A stretch of DNA of 64,000 bases from Pseudomonas sp. C1C7 (lineage in GTDB: Bacteria; Pseudomonadota; Gammaproteobacteria; Pseudomonadales; Pseudomonadaceae): assembly GCF_013359595.1 (NCBI RefSeq), contig NZ_JABFMP010000017.1, forward strand, positions 23,500-87,499. Reading direction: 5' to 3'. The position numbers and the translations under genes were made by a program. This document shows, one piece after another, positions 8,351 through 17,934 of the stretch. Numbering within the stretch: the stretch's first letter is position 1; each line of letters starts with the position of its first letter. Under the pieces are notes generated by a model that searched no databases, was not told the DNA's origin, and worked only from the letters and a program-made list of their open reading frames with translations.

Positions 8351-9568
8351 TCAGAACAGTTTCCGGCCCTTGTTGGCAGCAATACGCATGCGCAAGGCGT
8401 TGAGCTTGATGAAGCCCGCCGCATCGGCCTGGTTGTAGGCGCCGCCATCTTCCTCGAAGGTCGCGATGTTGGCGTCGAACAGCGAGTCGTCGGACTTGCG
8501 GCCGGTCACGATCACGTTGCCCTTGTACAGTTTCAGGCGCACGACGCCGTTCACGTTGGCCTGGGTGGCGTCGATCATCTGTTGCAGCATCAGACGCTCA
8601 GGGCTCCACCAGTAGCCGGTGTAGATGAGGCTTGCGTATTTAGGCATCAGCTCGTCTTTGAGGTGAGCCACTTCGCGGTCCAGGGTGATCGATTCGATCG
8701 CACGGTGAGCGCGCAGCATGATGGTGCCGCCCGGGGTTTCGTAGCAGCCACGGGACTTCATGCCCACGTAACGGTTCTCGACGATGTCCAGACGACCGAT
8801 GCCGTGTTCGCCACCGATACGGTTCAGGGTCGCCAGCACGGTAGCCGGAGTCATCTCGACGCCGTCCAGTGCCACGATGTCGCCGTTGCGGTAGGTCAGT
8901 TCCAGGTACTGCGGCTTGTCGGGAGCGTTCTCCGGGGAGACGGTCCAGCGCCACATGTCTTCTTCGTGCTCGGTCCAGGTGTCTTCCAGCACGCCGCCTT
9001 CATAGGAGATGTGCAACAGGTTGGCGTCCATCGAGTACGGGGATTTCTTCTTGCCGTGACGCTCGATCGGGATGGCGTGCTTTTCAGCGTAATCCATCAG
9101 CTTTTCACGGGACAGCAGGTCCCACTCGCGCCACGGAGCAATCACTTTCACGCCTGGCTTCAAGGCGTAGGCGCCCAGTTCGAAACGAACCTGGTCGTTG
9201 CCCTTGCCGGTGGCGCCATGGGAAATGGCGTCAGCGCCGGTTTCGTTGGCGATTTCGATCAGGCGCTTGGCGATCAACGGACGAGCGATGGAAGTACCCA
9301 GCAGGTACTCACCTTCGTAAACGGTGTTGGCGCGGAACATCGGAAACACGAAATCGCGCACGAACTCTTCGCGCAAGTCGTCGATGTAGATCTCTTTCAC
9401 GCCCATGGCCTGAGCCTTGGCACGTGCAGGCTCGACCTCTTCGCCCTGACCCAGGTCAGCGGTGAAGGTCACCACTTCACAGTTATAAGTATCCTGCAGC
9501 CACTTGAGGATCACCGAAGTGTCCAGGCCGCCGGAATACGCCAGAACGACCTTGTTTACGTCCGCCAT
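8351..9568 (-). CDS. argG: Argininosuccinate synthase
   Basis: ATP-dependent condensation of citrulline and aspartate, the penultimate step of arginine synthesis. 405 aa, normal for the class. The N-terminal PP-loop [11 protein letters not shown], the [15 protein letters not shown] block and the YETPGGT region are all intact. It is a single-gene unit ending in its own terminator, with motY upstream on the same strand. argF, the preceding pathway step, lies 8 kb away in the same window. Confidence 0.98.
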   Translation of the reverse strand: MADVNKVVLAYSGGLDTSVILKWLQDTYNCEVVTFTADLGQGEEVEPARAKAQAMGVKEIYIDDLREEFVRDFVFPMFRANTVYEGEYLLGTSIARPLIAKRLIEIANETGADAISHGATGKGNDQVRFELGAYALKPGVKVIAPWREWDLLSREKLMDYAEKHAIPIERHGKKKSPYSMDANLLHISYEGGVLEDTWTEHEEDMWRWTVSPENAPDKPQYLELTYRNGDIVALDGVEMTPATVLATLNRIGGEHGIGRLDIVENRYVGMKSRGCYETPGGTIMLRAHRAIESITLDREVAHLKDELMPKYASLIYTGYWWSPERLMLQQMIDATQANVNGVVRLKLYKGNVIVTGRKSDDSLFDANIATFEEDGGAYNQADAAGFIKLNALRMRIAANKGRKLF

Positions 9569-9697
9569 GCCATCACTCCACGGGGTTCTACGGAAAGCCG
9601 GGAAGTCTACCGCTCATACAGAATAAATTACAGTGGCGCGACAGCTTATGACGACGAAGCGACAGAATCTGTCGAGGGCGCGACGATGACCAATCGG

Positions 9698-10603
9698 TCA
9701 GGAAGTTGCCGAAGTGGCCTGTTTCGTAGCTTGAGGCGCCACCTGCTCCGGCGGCGCGCCCCGCTCCAGGCGGACCGCCACCCGGCGGTTCTTCGCGCGG
9801 TTGGCGCTGTTGGTGTTGGGCGCCAACGGATAACTCTCACCGTGGAAACGCACAGTGATCTGCGATTCCTGGATGCCATTGGCCTTGAAGTACTCCATGA
9901 CGGCAAGCGCCCGGCGGCGTGACAGGTCGCGATTAGTCAGGCGGTTGCCGCCATTGTCGGAGTGACCGTCCAGCTCAATGCGATTAACCGTCGGATCGGC
10001 CTTCATGTATTCGAGCATCACCTGCAGCTTGGCTTTTGCGGCGGCGTCCAGTTCGATTCCGCCACCGGGGAACCCGATCTGGGACTGCTTCACCTGATCG
10101 AAATTCTGCGGCAACAGCTTGGCGACACAGCCCTGATAATCGGCAAACGCCTTGTTGAACCTGACCGGCAACAGGCGCACTTCCGAGACTCCGCCATCTC
10201 CCGAGGAGCGTCGGACCACCGGACTGCGCCCATCGATCAGGCCACTGATCAGGCGTCCGGCCTGAGCCTGGGAGCTGCTGAACAGCACATTGCCGCTGCC
10301 GATTCGCACGGTGCCCAGGTTGATATCGCCGCGTCCCGGCTGCCAGGGCGCCGCGGCGGCCAGCAAGGTGGCCGATCCTCCGCCCATCATTGCGTTGGAG
10401 GCGTTGAGCCGGAACGTCGCCTGCTCACCGGCGCGGCGCACGAACTGCCCCGAGCCGAAATCGGTGATCGGCTGTGTCAGGCGGCACTCGAACTTGTCGC
10501 CTTCGACCGTCCACTCGATGCTCTCCAGACGGGTCTGGAAAGTGAGCGCCATCGCGGGAAGGCTGGCAAACACACTGAGCAAGGCTAAATAACGCTGGCG
10601 CAC
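9698..10603 (-). CDS. motY: Flagellar sodium/proton-motor accessory protein MotY
   Basis: Periplasmic T-ring-type protein needed for flagellar torque in polar flagella. A signal peptide (cleavage after ...SLPAMA) precedes an N-terminal MotY domain that is rich in beta strands and a C-terminal OmpA-type peptidoglycan-binding domain (IELDGHSDNGGNRLTNRDLSRRRA). The Pseudomonas order argG-motY-pyrC supports the assignment. No ATG fits; GTG at 10603 (MRQRYLALL) gives a compact signal peptide, while GTG at 10615 would add four residues. A stator MotCD partner is not in this window. Confidence 0.88.
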   Translation of the reverse strand: MRQRYLALLSVFASLPAMALTFQTRLESIEWTVEGDKFECRLTQPITDFGSGQFVRRAGEQATFRLNASNAMMGGGSATLLAAAAPWQPGRGDINLGTVRIGSGNVLFSSSQAQAGRLISGLIDGRSPVVRRSSGDGGVSEVRLLPVRFNKAFADYQGCVAKLLPQNFDQVKQSQIGFPGGGIELDAAAKAKLQVMLEYMKADPTVNRIELDGHSDNGGNRLTNRDLSRRRALAVMEYFKANGIQESQITVRFHGESYPLAPNTNSANRAKNRRVAVRLERGAPPEQVAPQATKQATSATS

Positions 10604-10763
10604 GGAAGGCTCCACTGGCTTCTACAACACAAAGACCGACACACAGATGTTTACGGCATACCTGTTGGATATCGGAAGGTTTCGGCAAAACTTGATAGCG
10701 AGTGCCTGCAAGAGTCTTTTCCGGTAGCATTCCCCTCAGTTTGACCCGCCTGGAATCCCCCTC

Positions 10764-11810
10764 ATGTCCGACCGCCTGACCCTGCTGCGTCCCGACGACT
10801 GGCACATTCATCTTCGCGATGGTGCCGTGTTGACCAATACCGTCGCGGATGTCGCGCGCACCTTTGGTCGCGCCATCATCATGCCCAACCTGGTACCTCC
10901 GGTCCGCAATGCGGCCGAGGCCGACGGCTATCGCCAGCGTATTCTCGCTGCCCGCCCGGCCGGCAGCCGGTTCGAACCGCTGATGGTTCTGTACCTCACC
11001 GACCGTACCCAGCCCGAGGAAATTCGCGAGGCCAAGGCCACCGGTTTCGTTCACGCCGCCAAGCTATATCCGGCCGGCGCGACCACCAACTCGGACTCTG
11101 GCGTCACCAGCATCGACAAGATCTTCCCGGCCCTGGAAGCCATGGCCGAAGTGGGCATGCCGCTGCTGATCCACGGCGAAGTCACCCGTGGCGATGTCGA
11201 CGTGTTCGACCGCGAAAAAATCTTCATCGATGAGCACATGCGTCGTGTGGTCGAGCGTTTCCCGACCCTCAAGGTGGTGTTCGAACACATCACCACCGCG
11301 GACGCCGTGCAGTTCGTCAACTCGGCCTCGGCCAACGTAGGCGCCACCATCACCGCGCATCACCTGCTGTACAACCGCAACCACATGCTGGTTGGCGGGA
11401 TCAGGCCGCACTTCTACTGCCTGCCGATCCTCAAGCGCAACACGCACCAGGAAGCCCTGCTCGACGCCGCCACCAGCGGCAGCGCCAAGTTCTTCCTCGG
11501 CACCGACTCGGCGCCCCACGCCCAGCACGCCAAGGAAGCCGCTTGCGGTTGCGCCGGCTGCTACACCGCATTCGCGGCCATCGAGATGTACGCCGAAGCC
11601 TTCGAACAGCGCAACGCGCTGGACAAGCTCGAAGCTTTCGCCAGCCTCAACGGCCCGCGTTTCTACGGCCTGCCGGTGAACACCGATCGCATCACCCTGG
11701 TTCGCGAAGAATGGACCGCCCCAAGCAGCCTGCCGTTTGGCGAGCTGACCGTCATCCCGCTGCGCGCCGGTGAAAAACTGCGCTGGCGCCTGCTGGAGGA
11801 ACACGCGTGA
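10764..11810 (+). CDS. pyrC: Dihydroorotase
   Basis: Zinc amidohydrolase of pyrimidine synthesis that cyclises carbamoyl-aspartate to dihydroorotate. 348 aa, E. coli PyrC type. The HxH metal motif (H14, H16 in WHIHLRDG), the carbamylated lysine K100 in AAKLYP and the metal Asp in GTDSAPH are present, so it should be active. Divergent from motY; it overlaps rnt through GTGA, so the two are co-translated. Confidence 0.97.
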   Translation: MSDRLTLLRPDDWHIHLRDGAVLTNTVADVARTFGRAIIMPNLVPPVRNAAEADGYRQRILAARPAGSRFEPLMVLYLTDRTQPEEIREAKATGFVHAAKLYPAGATTNSDSGVTSIDKIFPALEAMAEVGMPLLIHGEVTRGDVDVFDREKIFIDEHMRRVVERFPTLKVVFEHITTADAVQFVNSASANVGATITAHHLLYNRNHMLVGGIRPHFYCLPILKRNTHQEALLDAATSGSAKFFLGTDSAPHAQHAKEAACGCAGCYTAFAAIEMYAEAFEQRNALDKLEAFASLNGPRFYGLPVNTDRITLVREEWTAPSSLPFGELTVIPLRAGEKLRWRLLEEHA

Positions 11811-12484
11811 GTGAAGACCATTTCGACGACGAACTGGACGGTCAAGGTGGCGGAGGCGGTTCCCGTCATCCAATGGCTGCGCGGTTCCGCGGTTACCTGC
11901 CGGTAGTCGTCGACGTAGAAACCGGTGGCTTCAACTCGGCCACCGACGCCTTGCTGGAGATTGCCGCGACCACCATCGCCATGGATGAAAAGGGTTTTGT
12001 TTATCCTGATCACACCTACTTCTTCCGCGTCGAGCCTTTCGAAGGCGCGAACATCGAAGCGGCGGCGCTGGAGTTCACCGGGATCAAGCTCGATCACCCG
12101 CTGCGCATGGCCGTGAGTGAAGAGACGGCGCTGAACGATATCTTCCGCGGCGTGCGCAAGGCGCTGAAGGCCAACGGCTGCAAGCGGGCGATTCTGGTCG
12201 GCCACAACAGCAGCTTCGACCTGGGTTTCCTCAATGCCGCGGTTGCGCGCCTGGACATGAAGCGTAACCCGTTTCACCCGTTCTCCAGCTTCGACACCGC
12301 CACCCTCGCCGGCCTGGCCTACGGTCAGACGGTGCTGGCCAAGGCCTGTCAGGCTGCCGACATCGACTTCGATGGCCGCGAGGCCCACTCGGCTCGCTAC
12401 GACACCGAGAAGACGGCCGAGCTGTTCTGCGGCATCGTCAATCGCTGGAAGCAGATGGGCGGATGGGAAGATTTCGACGATTGA
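11807..12484 (+). CDS. rnt: Ribonuclease T
   Basis: DEDD-family 3'-5' exoribonuclease that matures tRNA and stable RNA 3' ends. Exonuclease motif I (VVVDVETGG), motif II ([12 protein letters not shown]) and motif III ([13 protein letters not shown]) are all present; 225 aa. The start is GTG at 11807, overlapping the pyrC stop codon. A Gly-rich segment (residues 13-18) precedes the domain. It ends 36 bp before a bidirectional terminator shared with the convergent peroxiredoxin gene. Confidence 0.96.
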   Translation: MSEDHFDDELDGQGGGGGSRHPMAARFRGYLPVVVDVETGGFNSATDALLEIAATTIAMDEKGFVYPDHTYFFRVEPFEGANIEAAALEFTGIKLDHPLRMAVSEETALNDIFRGVRKALKANGCKRAILVGHNSSFDLGFLNAAVARLDMKRNPFHPFSSFDTATLAGLAYGQTVLAKACQAADIDFDGREAHSARYDTEKTAELFCGIVNRWKQMGGWEDFDD

Positions 12485-12519
12485 TCCTCTCGCTCCCACA
12501 GGAGCCAAATTTCAGGAAT

Positions 12520-12550
12520 AAAAAAACCGGCCATGATGGCCGGTTTTTTT
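12520..12550. terminator. Bidirectional terminator between rnt and peroxiredoxin gene
   Basis: ACCGGCC / GGCCGGT stem with loop ATGAT and A/T runs on both sides, between two convergent genes. Confidence 0.92.
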
Positions 12551-12579
12551 ACGTCTGCTTTTTACAGCAGGAACATGCC

Positions 12580-13182
12580 TTACAGAGCAGCAGCGTGCTC
12601 GGTCAGGTAAGCAGCAACGCCTTCTGGCGAAGCGTTCATGCCCTTGTCGCCTTTTTTCCAGTTGGCAGGGCAGACTTCGCCGTGCTCTTCGTGGAATTGC
12701 AGAGCGTCGACCAGACGCAGCAGCTCTTCCATGTTACGGCCCAGCGGCAGGTCGTTGATGATCTGCGAACGGACAACGCCTTTGTCGTCGATCAGGAAAG
12801 CGCCACGGAACGCAACGCCGTCAGCGGACTGAACGTCGTAGGCCTTCATGATTTCCTGCTTGATGTCGGCAGCCATGGTGTAACGGACTTCGCCGATACC
12901 GCCATTGTTGACCGGGGTGTTGCGCCAGGCGTTGTGGGTGAAGTGCGAGTCGATCGAAACAGCGATCACTTCAACGTTGCGAGCCTTGAATTCAGACATG
13001 CGGTTGTCCAGGGCGATCAGCTCGGACGGGCAAACGAAGGTGAAGTCCAGCGGGTAGAAGAACACCAGGCCGTATTTGCCTTTGATAGCCGAGGACAGGG
13101 TGAAGCTGTCAACGATCTCGCCATTGCCGAGCACGGCCGGTACGGTGAAGTCAGGGGCTTGTTTGCCTACGAGTACGCTCAT
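12580..13182 (-). CDS. Two-Cys peroxiredoxin (AhpC/Tsa family)
   Basis: Thiol peroxidase that reduces hydrogen peroxide and organic peroxides. 200 aa. The peroxidatic Cys is in DFTFVCPSELIAL and the resolving Cys in HGEVCPANWKKG, so it is a typical 2-Cys enzyme. The start at 13182 (MSVLVGKQAPDF) was chosen over an upstream ATG at 13260 because it gives the family N-terminus and has AGGAGATAT upstream. It is divergent from bfd, in keeping with a peroxide and iron theme in this stretch. Confidence 0.94.
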   Translation of the reverse strand: MSVLVGKQAPDFTVPAVLGNGEIVDSFTLSSAIKGKYGLVFFYPLDFTFVCPSELIALDNRMSEFKARNVEVIAVSIDSHFTHNAWRNTPVNNGGIGEVRYTMAADIKQEIMKAYDVQSADGVAFRGAFLIDDKGVVRSQIINDLPLGRNMEELLRLVDALQFHEEHGEVCPANWKKGDKGMNASPEGVAAYLTEHAAAL

Positions 13183-13412
13183 TGGATATCTCCTGGTGTA
13201 GAAACGTGAAAAACCGGGTTTGCGCCAGCCTGCCACCCTGAGGCGACAGCCCTGTGACACAAGCCCATTCGCAAAGACCGGCCATCATACACTGCGAGTT
13301 TGGCCTGTCCTTGGGTTTTTCCCTGAGCGGTGAAATTCGCGATGGCGAACCGCCCTCTTTCACAGGATGCGTACCGTTCGTCAGCCTTGGAAAAAAGCCC
13401 CGGGGAAGTACT

Positions 13413-13441
13413 TTGACAATCATTCTCGTTAACATTAAGAT
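13413..13441 (+). promoter_or_regulatory. bfd promoter with overlapping Fur-box-like sequence
   Basis: TTGACA (13413-13418), a 17-bp spacer and TAAGAT (13436-13441) form a good sigma-70 promoter 40 bp before bfd. The spacer contains a 19-bp sequence at 13415-13433 resembling the Fur consensus (halves GACAATCAT and CTCGTTAAC). Iron-dependent repression of bfd is known in pseudomonads, so this is a likely Fur operator. Confidence 0.7.
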
Positions 13442-13481
13442 CCATCGCATTCGAGACATAAACAAGCGACGGTTTTCACTT

Positions 13482-13700
13482 ATGTATGTTTGCCTCTGCA
13501 CTGGCGTCACCGACGGCCAAATCCGCGATGCGATCTATGAAGGATGCTGCAGCTACAAGGAAGTACGCCAGGCCACCGGCGTTGCCAGTCAATGCGGTAA
13601 ATGTGCCTGCCTTGCCAAGGAAGTGGTCCGCGAGACCCTGACATCTCTGCAGACGGCCCAGGCCGCGATTCCTTATCCTGCAGAATTTACTGCCGCATAA
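13482..13700 (+). CDS. bfd: Bacterioferritin-associated ferredoxin
   Basis: Small [2Fe-2S] protein that docks on BfrB and delivers electrons through its haem to release stored iron. 72 aa. The four cluster ligands C4, C6 (MYVCLC) and the SQCGKC pair near residue 38-41 are in the known BFD positions. The start at 13482 gives the canonical MYVCLCTGVTD N-terminus; longer frames upstream run through the promoter. bfr lies 200 bp downstream with its own upstream region, so iron release and storage can be regulated oppositely. Confidence 0.96.
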   Translation: MYVCLCTGVTDGQIRDAIYEGCCSYKEVRQATGVASQCGKCACLAKEVVRETLTSLQTAQAAIPYPAEFTAA

Positions 13701-13718
13701 AATGCCGTTAATTCAAAG

Positions 13719-13743
13719 AACCGGACTGATGTCCGGTTTTTTT
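13719..13743 (+). terminator. Rho-independent terminator of bfd
   Basis: AACCGGAC / GTCCGGTT stem with loop TGAT and a run of T, 18 bp after bfd. Confidence 0.92.
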
Positions 13744-13776
13744 ATGCCTGAAAATCAATTGCTTAGAGTCTAGACG

Positions 13777-13800
13777 CGGAATAAAAACATTCTTATTCCG
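13777..13800. promoter_or_regulatory. Perfect 8-bp dyad upstream of bfr
   Basis: CGGAATAA (13777-13784) and TTATTCCG (13793-13800) are separated by 8 bp, 100 bp upstream of bfr and beyond the bfd terminator. The region is AT-rich and a TTGACA lies at 13834-13839. It is a possible operator; no known regulator consensus is recognised. Confidence 0.4.
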
Positions 13801-13900
13801 ATTAATTTTCATTTATTATTCAATAACTTAAGTTTGACACCCTTAGTTGGTCGGCTCAAACTCTGCCTTATAGACGGCTAACAAAGGGCAGGACCCCATC

Positions 13901-14377
13901 ATGAAAGGCGACGTTACAGTCATTCAGCATCTCAACAAGATTCTTGCCAACGAGCTGATCGCGATCAATCAATACTTCCTGCACGCTCGCATGTACGAAG
14001 ATTGGGGCCTGAACAAGCTCGGCAAGCACGAGTACCACGAATCCATCGACGAGATGAAGCACGCGGACAAGCTGATCAAGCGCATCCTGTTCCTCGAAGG
14101 TATCCCCAACGTCCAGGACCTTGGCAAGCTGCTGATCGGCGAGAACACCAAGGAAATGCTCGAGTGCGACCTGAAGATCGAGAAAACCGGCCACGCTGAC
14201 CTGAAGGTCGCTATCGCTCATTGCGAAAAAGTCGGCGACTTCGGCAGCCGTGAATTGCTCGAAGATATTCTCGAGTCCGAAGAAGAACATATCGACTGGC
14301 TGGAAACCCAACTTGGCCTGATCGACAAGATCGGTATCGAGAACTATCTGCAATCGCAGATGGGTGACGACGAGTAA
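13901..14377 (+). CDS. bfrB: Bacterioferritin (BfrB type)
   Basis: Haem-containing 24-mer iron-storage protein. 158 aa. The di-iron ferroxidase ligands (E18-type [30 protein letters not shown]) and the haem-ligating Met in DEMKHAD (M52) are present. The sequence closely follows P. aeruginosa BfrB. It sits downstream of its partner bfd and ends in a strong terminator. Confidence 0.97.
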   Translation: MKGDVTVIQHLNKILANELIAINQYFLHARMYEDWGLNKLGKHEYHESIDEMKHADKLIKRILFLEGIPNVQDLGKLLIGENTKEMLECDLKIEKTGHADLKVAIAHCEKVGDFGSRELLEDILESEEEHIDWLETQLGLIDKIGIENYLQSQMGDDE

Positions 14378-14392
14378 GTTTCCCGGCGCATT

Positions 14393-14430
14393 AAAAAGCC
14401 CCGCTCTCTCTGAAGAGGCGGGGCTTTTTT
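14393..14430 (+). terminator. Rho-independent terminator of bfrB
   Basis: Long GC stem (AAGCCCCGC with GCGGGGCTT) followed by a T run, 16 bp after the bfrB stop. Confidence 0.92.
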
Positions 14431-14445
14431 ATGCCTGCGCTGTAA

Positions 14446-14547
14446 CTGCAGGAGCGAGCATGCTCGCGATGAACCAGAGGACACCGCGGGGCATCTGGTC
14501 TCCCGCGTTATCGTTGACGACCATCGCGAGCGTGCTCGCTCCTGCAG
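14446..14547. repeat. Paired REP element, 102 bp
   Basis: Arms at 14446-14471 and 14522-14547 (CTGCAGGAGCGAGCATGCTC... and near-complement) flank a central part. The centre shares several blocks (GACACCGC, CCCGCGTTATCGTTGACG, CCATCGCGAG) with the element at 24038-24147, so both are copies of one non-autonomous REPIN-like unit. Confidence 0.85.
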
Positions 14548-14562
14548 GTTTACAGCGGCGAA

Positions 14563-14901
14563 TCAGGCTTCGTTCTTGGCAGCGGCAGCGGCAACAGCAG
14601 CCTTGATGGTGCTTTGCAGCGAACCATCAGCCGACATCTCGGTCATGATGTCGCTACCACCCACCAGCTCGCCAGCGACCCACAGTTGCGGGAAGGTTGG
14701 CCAGTTGGCGTATTTAGGCAGGTTGGCGCGGATTTCCGGGTTCTGCAGGATGTCCACGTACGCAAACTTTTCACCACAAGCCATCACGGCCTGCGCGGCT
14801 TTCGCGGAGAAGCCACACTGTGGGGCATTCGGCGAGCCTTTCATGTAAAGCAGAATGGTGTTGTTGGCAATCTGCTCTTTAATCGTTTCGATGATATCCA
14901 T
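14563..14901 (-). CDS. grxD: Monothiol glutaredoxin
   Basis: Grx4-type CGFS glutaredoxin, which carries [2Fe-2S] clusters for iron-sulfur protein maturation. 112 aa. The motif APQCGFSAKA is intact, with the thioredoxin-fold TFPQLWVAGELVGGSDI block and an Ala-rich C-terminus. The start at 14901 (MDIIETIKEQI) has a GGTGCTC region upstream and is the family start; an upstream ATG at 14973 adds unrelated residues. Near bfd/bfrB, consistent with iron metabolism. Confidence 0.95.
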   Translation of the reverse strand: MDIIETIKEQIANNTILLYMKGSPNAPQCGFSAKAAQAVMACGEKFAYVDILQNPEIRANLPKYANWPTFPQLWVAGELVGGSDIMTEMSADGSLQSTIKAAVAAAAAKNEA

Positions 14902-14997
14902 GGAGCACCTCGGCTGAACTTTCCGACTCATGGGTCGGCACGGTGGCGCATTGTAACGGAAAGCCGAGCGCACTGCTCGGTCTCTCCATCAGATCGA

Positions 14998-17106
14998 TCA
15001 AGCCGCCGCCACGGTCACCGGAACGCCATTCAACGCTGCATTCCCCGACAGTTCATCGAGCTGGCACTCGTCCGTCAGGTCATTGGCACTGGAGCCCGGC
15101 TGGCCACTGGCGATGGTCATCTGTACGCCCGGTCTCGCATGACCCCAACCGTGCGGAAGACTGACCACGCCTTTCATCATATCCAGACTGCCCAGCACTT
15201 CCACTTCGATCACGCCCACGCGGGAGCTGACCTTCACTCGCTGGCCATCGCTCAACCCGCGACTGACCAGATCCTCCGGATGCATCAGCAACTGATGACG
15301 CGGCTTGCCCTTCACCAATCGATGGTAGTTGTGCATCCAGGAATTGTTACTGCGCACATGTCGGCGGCCGATCATCAGCAACTCATCGGCGGCCGGCGCC
15401 TGCAACGCGGCGAAGCGTGCGAGGTCGGCGAGGATCACATCGGGGGCGGCCTGGACCCGTTGATTGGCGGTTTTCAGGCGTGAAGCGAGGTTGGGTTCGA
15501 GCGCGCCCAGATCGACACCATGGGGATGATCGAACAGGGTCGACAACGACAGTTTGTGCTCGGAAGCATCGCCATAGGCGCCCATGCGCAAGCCGCGATC
15601 GATCATCTGCGCCGGCGCGATGGTCGGCTTGAGCTCCTTGCCGGTCTTCGCCGCAAAGGCCTTGGCCAGCCCGACGAAAATCTCCCAGTCATGCAGCGCG
15701 CCTTCAGGCTTGGCCAGGATCGCCCGGTTGAAACGGCTGACGTTGCGCACGGCGAACATATTGAAGGTGGTGTCGTAGTGATCATTTTCCAGGGCCGAAG
15801 TAGAAGGCAGGATCAGATCGGCGTAACGGGTGGTCTCGTTGATGTACAGGTCGACGCTGACCATGAATTCCAGGCCGTCCAGCGCCTGCTCCAGCTGACG
15901 ACCGTTGGGTGTCGAAAGCACCGGATTGCCCGCCACGGTGATCAGCGCGCGGACCTGCCCTTCCCCTTCGGTCAGCATTTCTTCGGCCAGCGCCGACACC
16001 GGCAGCTCGCCGCCGTACTCGGGGCGTCCGGAGACTCGGCTCTGCCACAGATTGAAATGCCCTCCGGAGGTCGAAGCCACCAGGTCCACCGCCGGCTCGG
16101 TGCACAGGGCGCCGCCGACACTGTCCAGGTTGCCGGTGACCAGATTGATCAACTGCACCAGCCAATGACACAGGGTACCGAACGCCTGGGTCGAGACGCC
16201 CATGCGCCCGTAGCAGACGGCGCTCGGCGCAGCGGCAAAATCACGGGCCAGCTGGCGAATGTCTTCAGCGGGCACCGCGCACAACGGGCTCATCGCTTCG
16301 GCGGTGAAACCGGCAATGGACTCGCGCACCTGATCCAGACCATCCACCGGCAGATGGCTGTCCCGGGTCAGGCCCTCGGCAAACAAGGTGTTGAGCAGAC
16401 CAAACAGCAACGCGGCATCGCCACCGGGGCGCACGAACAGGTGCTGGTCGGCGATGGCCGCGGTTTCGCTGCGGCGCGGGTCGACCACCACGACCTTGCC
16501 GCCCCGGGCCTGGATCGCTTTCAGGCGTTTTTCCACATCCGGCACGGTCATGATGCTGCCGTTGGACGCCAGCGGGTTGCCGCCGAGGATGAGCATGAAG
16601 TCGGTGTGATCGATGTCCGGGATCGGCAACAGGAAGCCGTGGCCGTACATCAGGTAACTGGTCAGGTGATGGGGCAGTTGATCGACCGAGGTTGCGGAAT
16701 AGCGGTTACGGGTTTTCAACAGGCCGAGGAAATAGTTGCTGTGGGTCATCAGCCCATAGTTGTGCACGCTGGGGTTGCCCTGATAGACCGCCACCGCATT
16801 CTGTCCGTGCCGCTCCTGGATCGCCGCCAGCCGCTCGGCCACCAGGTTGAACGCGTCCTCCCATTCGATGGGTTGCCATTCGTGGCCCACGCGCTGCATC
16901 GGCTGATGCAGGCGATCCGGGTCGTTCTGAATGTCTTGCAGGGCCACGGCCTTGGGGCAGATGTGGCCGCGACTGAAGGTGTCCAGCGGATCACCCTTGA
17001 TCGAAGTGATCTGGACCTGCCCGGCTTCGACCTCGGTGGTTTCGATGGTCAGGCCGCAGATGGCTTCACACAGGTGGCAGGCACGGTGATGGAGAGTCTT
17101 GGTCAT
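14998..17106 (-). CDS. Molybdopterin oxidoreductase with predicted Asp metal ligand
   Basis: Cytoplasmic (no Tat signal) 702-aa member of the DMSO-reductase superfamily. The N-terminal [4Fe-4S] motif C10-x2-C13-x3-C17-...-C50 and the bis-MGD binding blocks (GGNPLASN, VVVDPRRSETA, RPGGDAALLFGL) are present, as is the C-terminal dinucleotide domain (NNSWMHNYHRL). At the position of the Sec/Cys metal ligand of formate dehydrogenase or NapA the sequence reads SVDQLPHH, so D142 is the predicted Mo/W ligand, as in NarG-type enzymes. Substrate unknown; not a classical FDH or nitrate reductase. It stands alone, without maturation or electron-transfer partners nearby. Confidence 0.88.
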   Translation of the reverse strand: MTKTLHHRACHLCEAICGLTIETTEVEAGQVQITSIKGDPLDTFSRGHICPKAVALQDIQNDPDRLHQPMQRVGHEWQPIEWEDAFNLVAERLAAIQERHGQNAVAVYQGNPSVHNYGLMTHSNYFLGLLKTRNRYSATSVDQLPHHLTSYLMYGHGFLLPIPDIDHTDFMLILGGNPLASNGSIMTVPDVEKRLKAIQARGGKVVVVDPRRSETAAIADQHLFVRPGGDAALLFGLLNTLFAEGLTRDSHLPVDGLDQVRESIAGFTAEAMSPLCAVPAEDIRQLARDFAAAPSAVCYGRMGVSTQAFGTLCHWLVQLINLVTGNLDSVGGALCTEPAVDLVASTSGGHFNLWQSRVSGRPEYGGELPVSALAEEMLTEGEGQVRALITVAGNPVLSTPNGRQLEQALDGLEFMVSVDLYINETTRYADLILPSTSALENDHYDTTFNMFAVRNVSRFNRAILAKPEGALHDWEIFVGLAKAFAAKTGKELKPTIAPAQMIDRGLRMGAYGDASEHKLSLSTLFDHPHGVDLGALEPNLASRLKTANQRVQAAPDVILADLARFAALQAPAADELLMIGRRHVRSNNSWMHNYHRLVKGKPRHQLLMHPEDLVSRGLSDGQRVKVSSRVGVIEVEVLGSLDMMKGVVSLPHGWGHARPGVQMTIASGQPGSSANDLTDECQLDELSGNAALNGVPVTVAAA

Positions 17107-17240
17107 GGCCAGTCTCTGTCTTGTTCTGGGCGGGCAATGTCGGCCGCGGGAACAAAACTATGGCGCGTGCCCCGCTACCGCGCCAGCGACGTTCATTGTG
17201 TGAATCGAGGACCATCAGGCCAGCCGATGGCCACGCAGGA

Positions 17241-17531
17241 TCAGCTCGATGGCAGCCTGGGCGGTGACTGCATCTGGATTTCCTCGATGGTTTCGATCTG
17301 TTCGTGGCCGACATGCACGCCGGTCAGTTCGCCGATCAGTCGCCAGTGCTCGTCGAGCCCGCTGCTGACGGTGGCCATGCGGTCGATCATGCGCCGGCCG
17401 GCATCCCGGGTCACGGGATCGGGACTGCGCAGCAGTTCGAACGACATGGACGTCATGGAGGCGGTGAGGTGGGTCAGGGAGCGGGCCGTGAGGCCGAGCA
17501 ATTCCATTAGCTGTTGTTCTTTCGATTCCAT
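17241..17531 (-). CDS. Hypothetical protein, 96 aa
   Basis: Not recognised. Mostly helical, Met/Ser-rich in the middle (LTASMTSMSFELLRS), with a conserved-looking RRMIDRMATVSSGLDEHWRLIGELTG segment and an acidic tail. No signal peptide or membrane helix. A good promoter lies upstream (TTGCTA and TATAAA, minus strand) and it reads towards the molybdopterin enzyme after a 134-bp gap, so co-transcription is possible. Confidence 0.6.
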   Translation of the reverse strand: MESKEQQLMELLGLTARSLTHLTASMTSMSFELLRSPDPVTRDAGRRMIDRMATVSSGLDEHWRLIGELTGVHVGHEQIETIEEIQMQSPPRLPSS

Positions 17532-17934
17532 TTGCGGAGGCTTCCTGCGTCGCGGGTGATTTATTTATAACTAAGCACTTTGCATTAGCAAATGTTTCAG
17601 ATGGAACGCACATACGCGCTCCGGTGAACCACCATTCAGAAACCGACCGCCAGTGCTCCGCCACCGCCTGCTCGATTGCCAAGCGGCGCGAACGCGGTGT
17701 ACAAATGCCTGGCTGCTGTCAGGAAACAGGCTTCAAAAGCGCTACTGCGGATATCCCGTAGCCCCTCTGAAATCCCCCTAATAACCGTAGCCCTATTGGT
17801 AAGACGCGACATTTAATTATAAGATCGCGCCTTCCCCTATTTCGTCGCCCCGTGCGGCTTACGCCGCAGGTCTCGCCCGTTGTTCCGAAAAACAAGGCTT
17901 TGAGCATCTGCGGTTTGTAGCAAAAAGGTAGTCA
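17532..17934. promoter_or_regulatory. 403-bp divergent region with promoters for argF and the 96-aa gene
   Basis: On the minus strand TTGCTA (17586-17591) and TATAAA (17564-17569) are 16 bp apart, just upstream of the 96-aa gene, and overlap a TTTGC-ATTA-GCAAA dyad (17579-17592). On the plus strand TTGGTA (17796-17801) and TATAAG (17818-17823) are 16 bp apart, giving a roughly 100-nt argF leader. No clear ArgR box or RNA gene was recognised in between. Confidence 0.5.

Noticed and set aside
8135..9922. 595-codon plus-strand frame opposite argG
   Set aside because: Spans the argG terminator and gene in antisense; composition typical of a GC-skewed shadow.
15520..17559. 679-codon plus-strand frame opposite the molybdopterin enzyme
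   Set aside because: Antisense shadow; the minus-strand gene has intact cofactor motifs.
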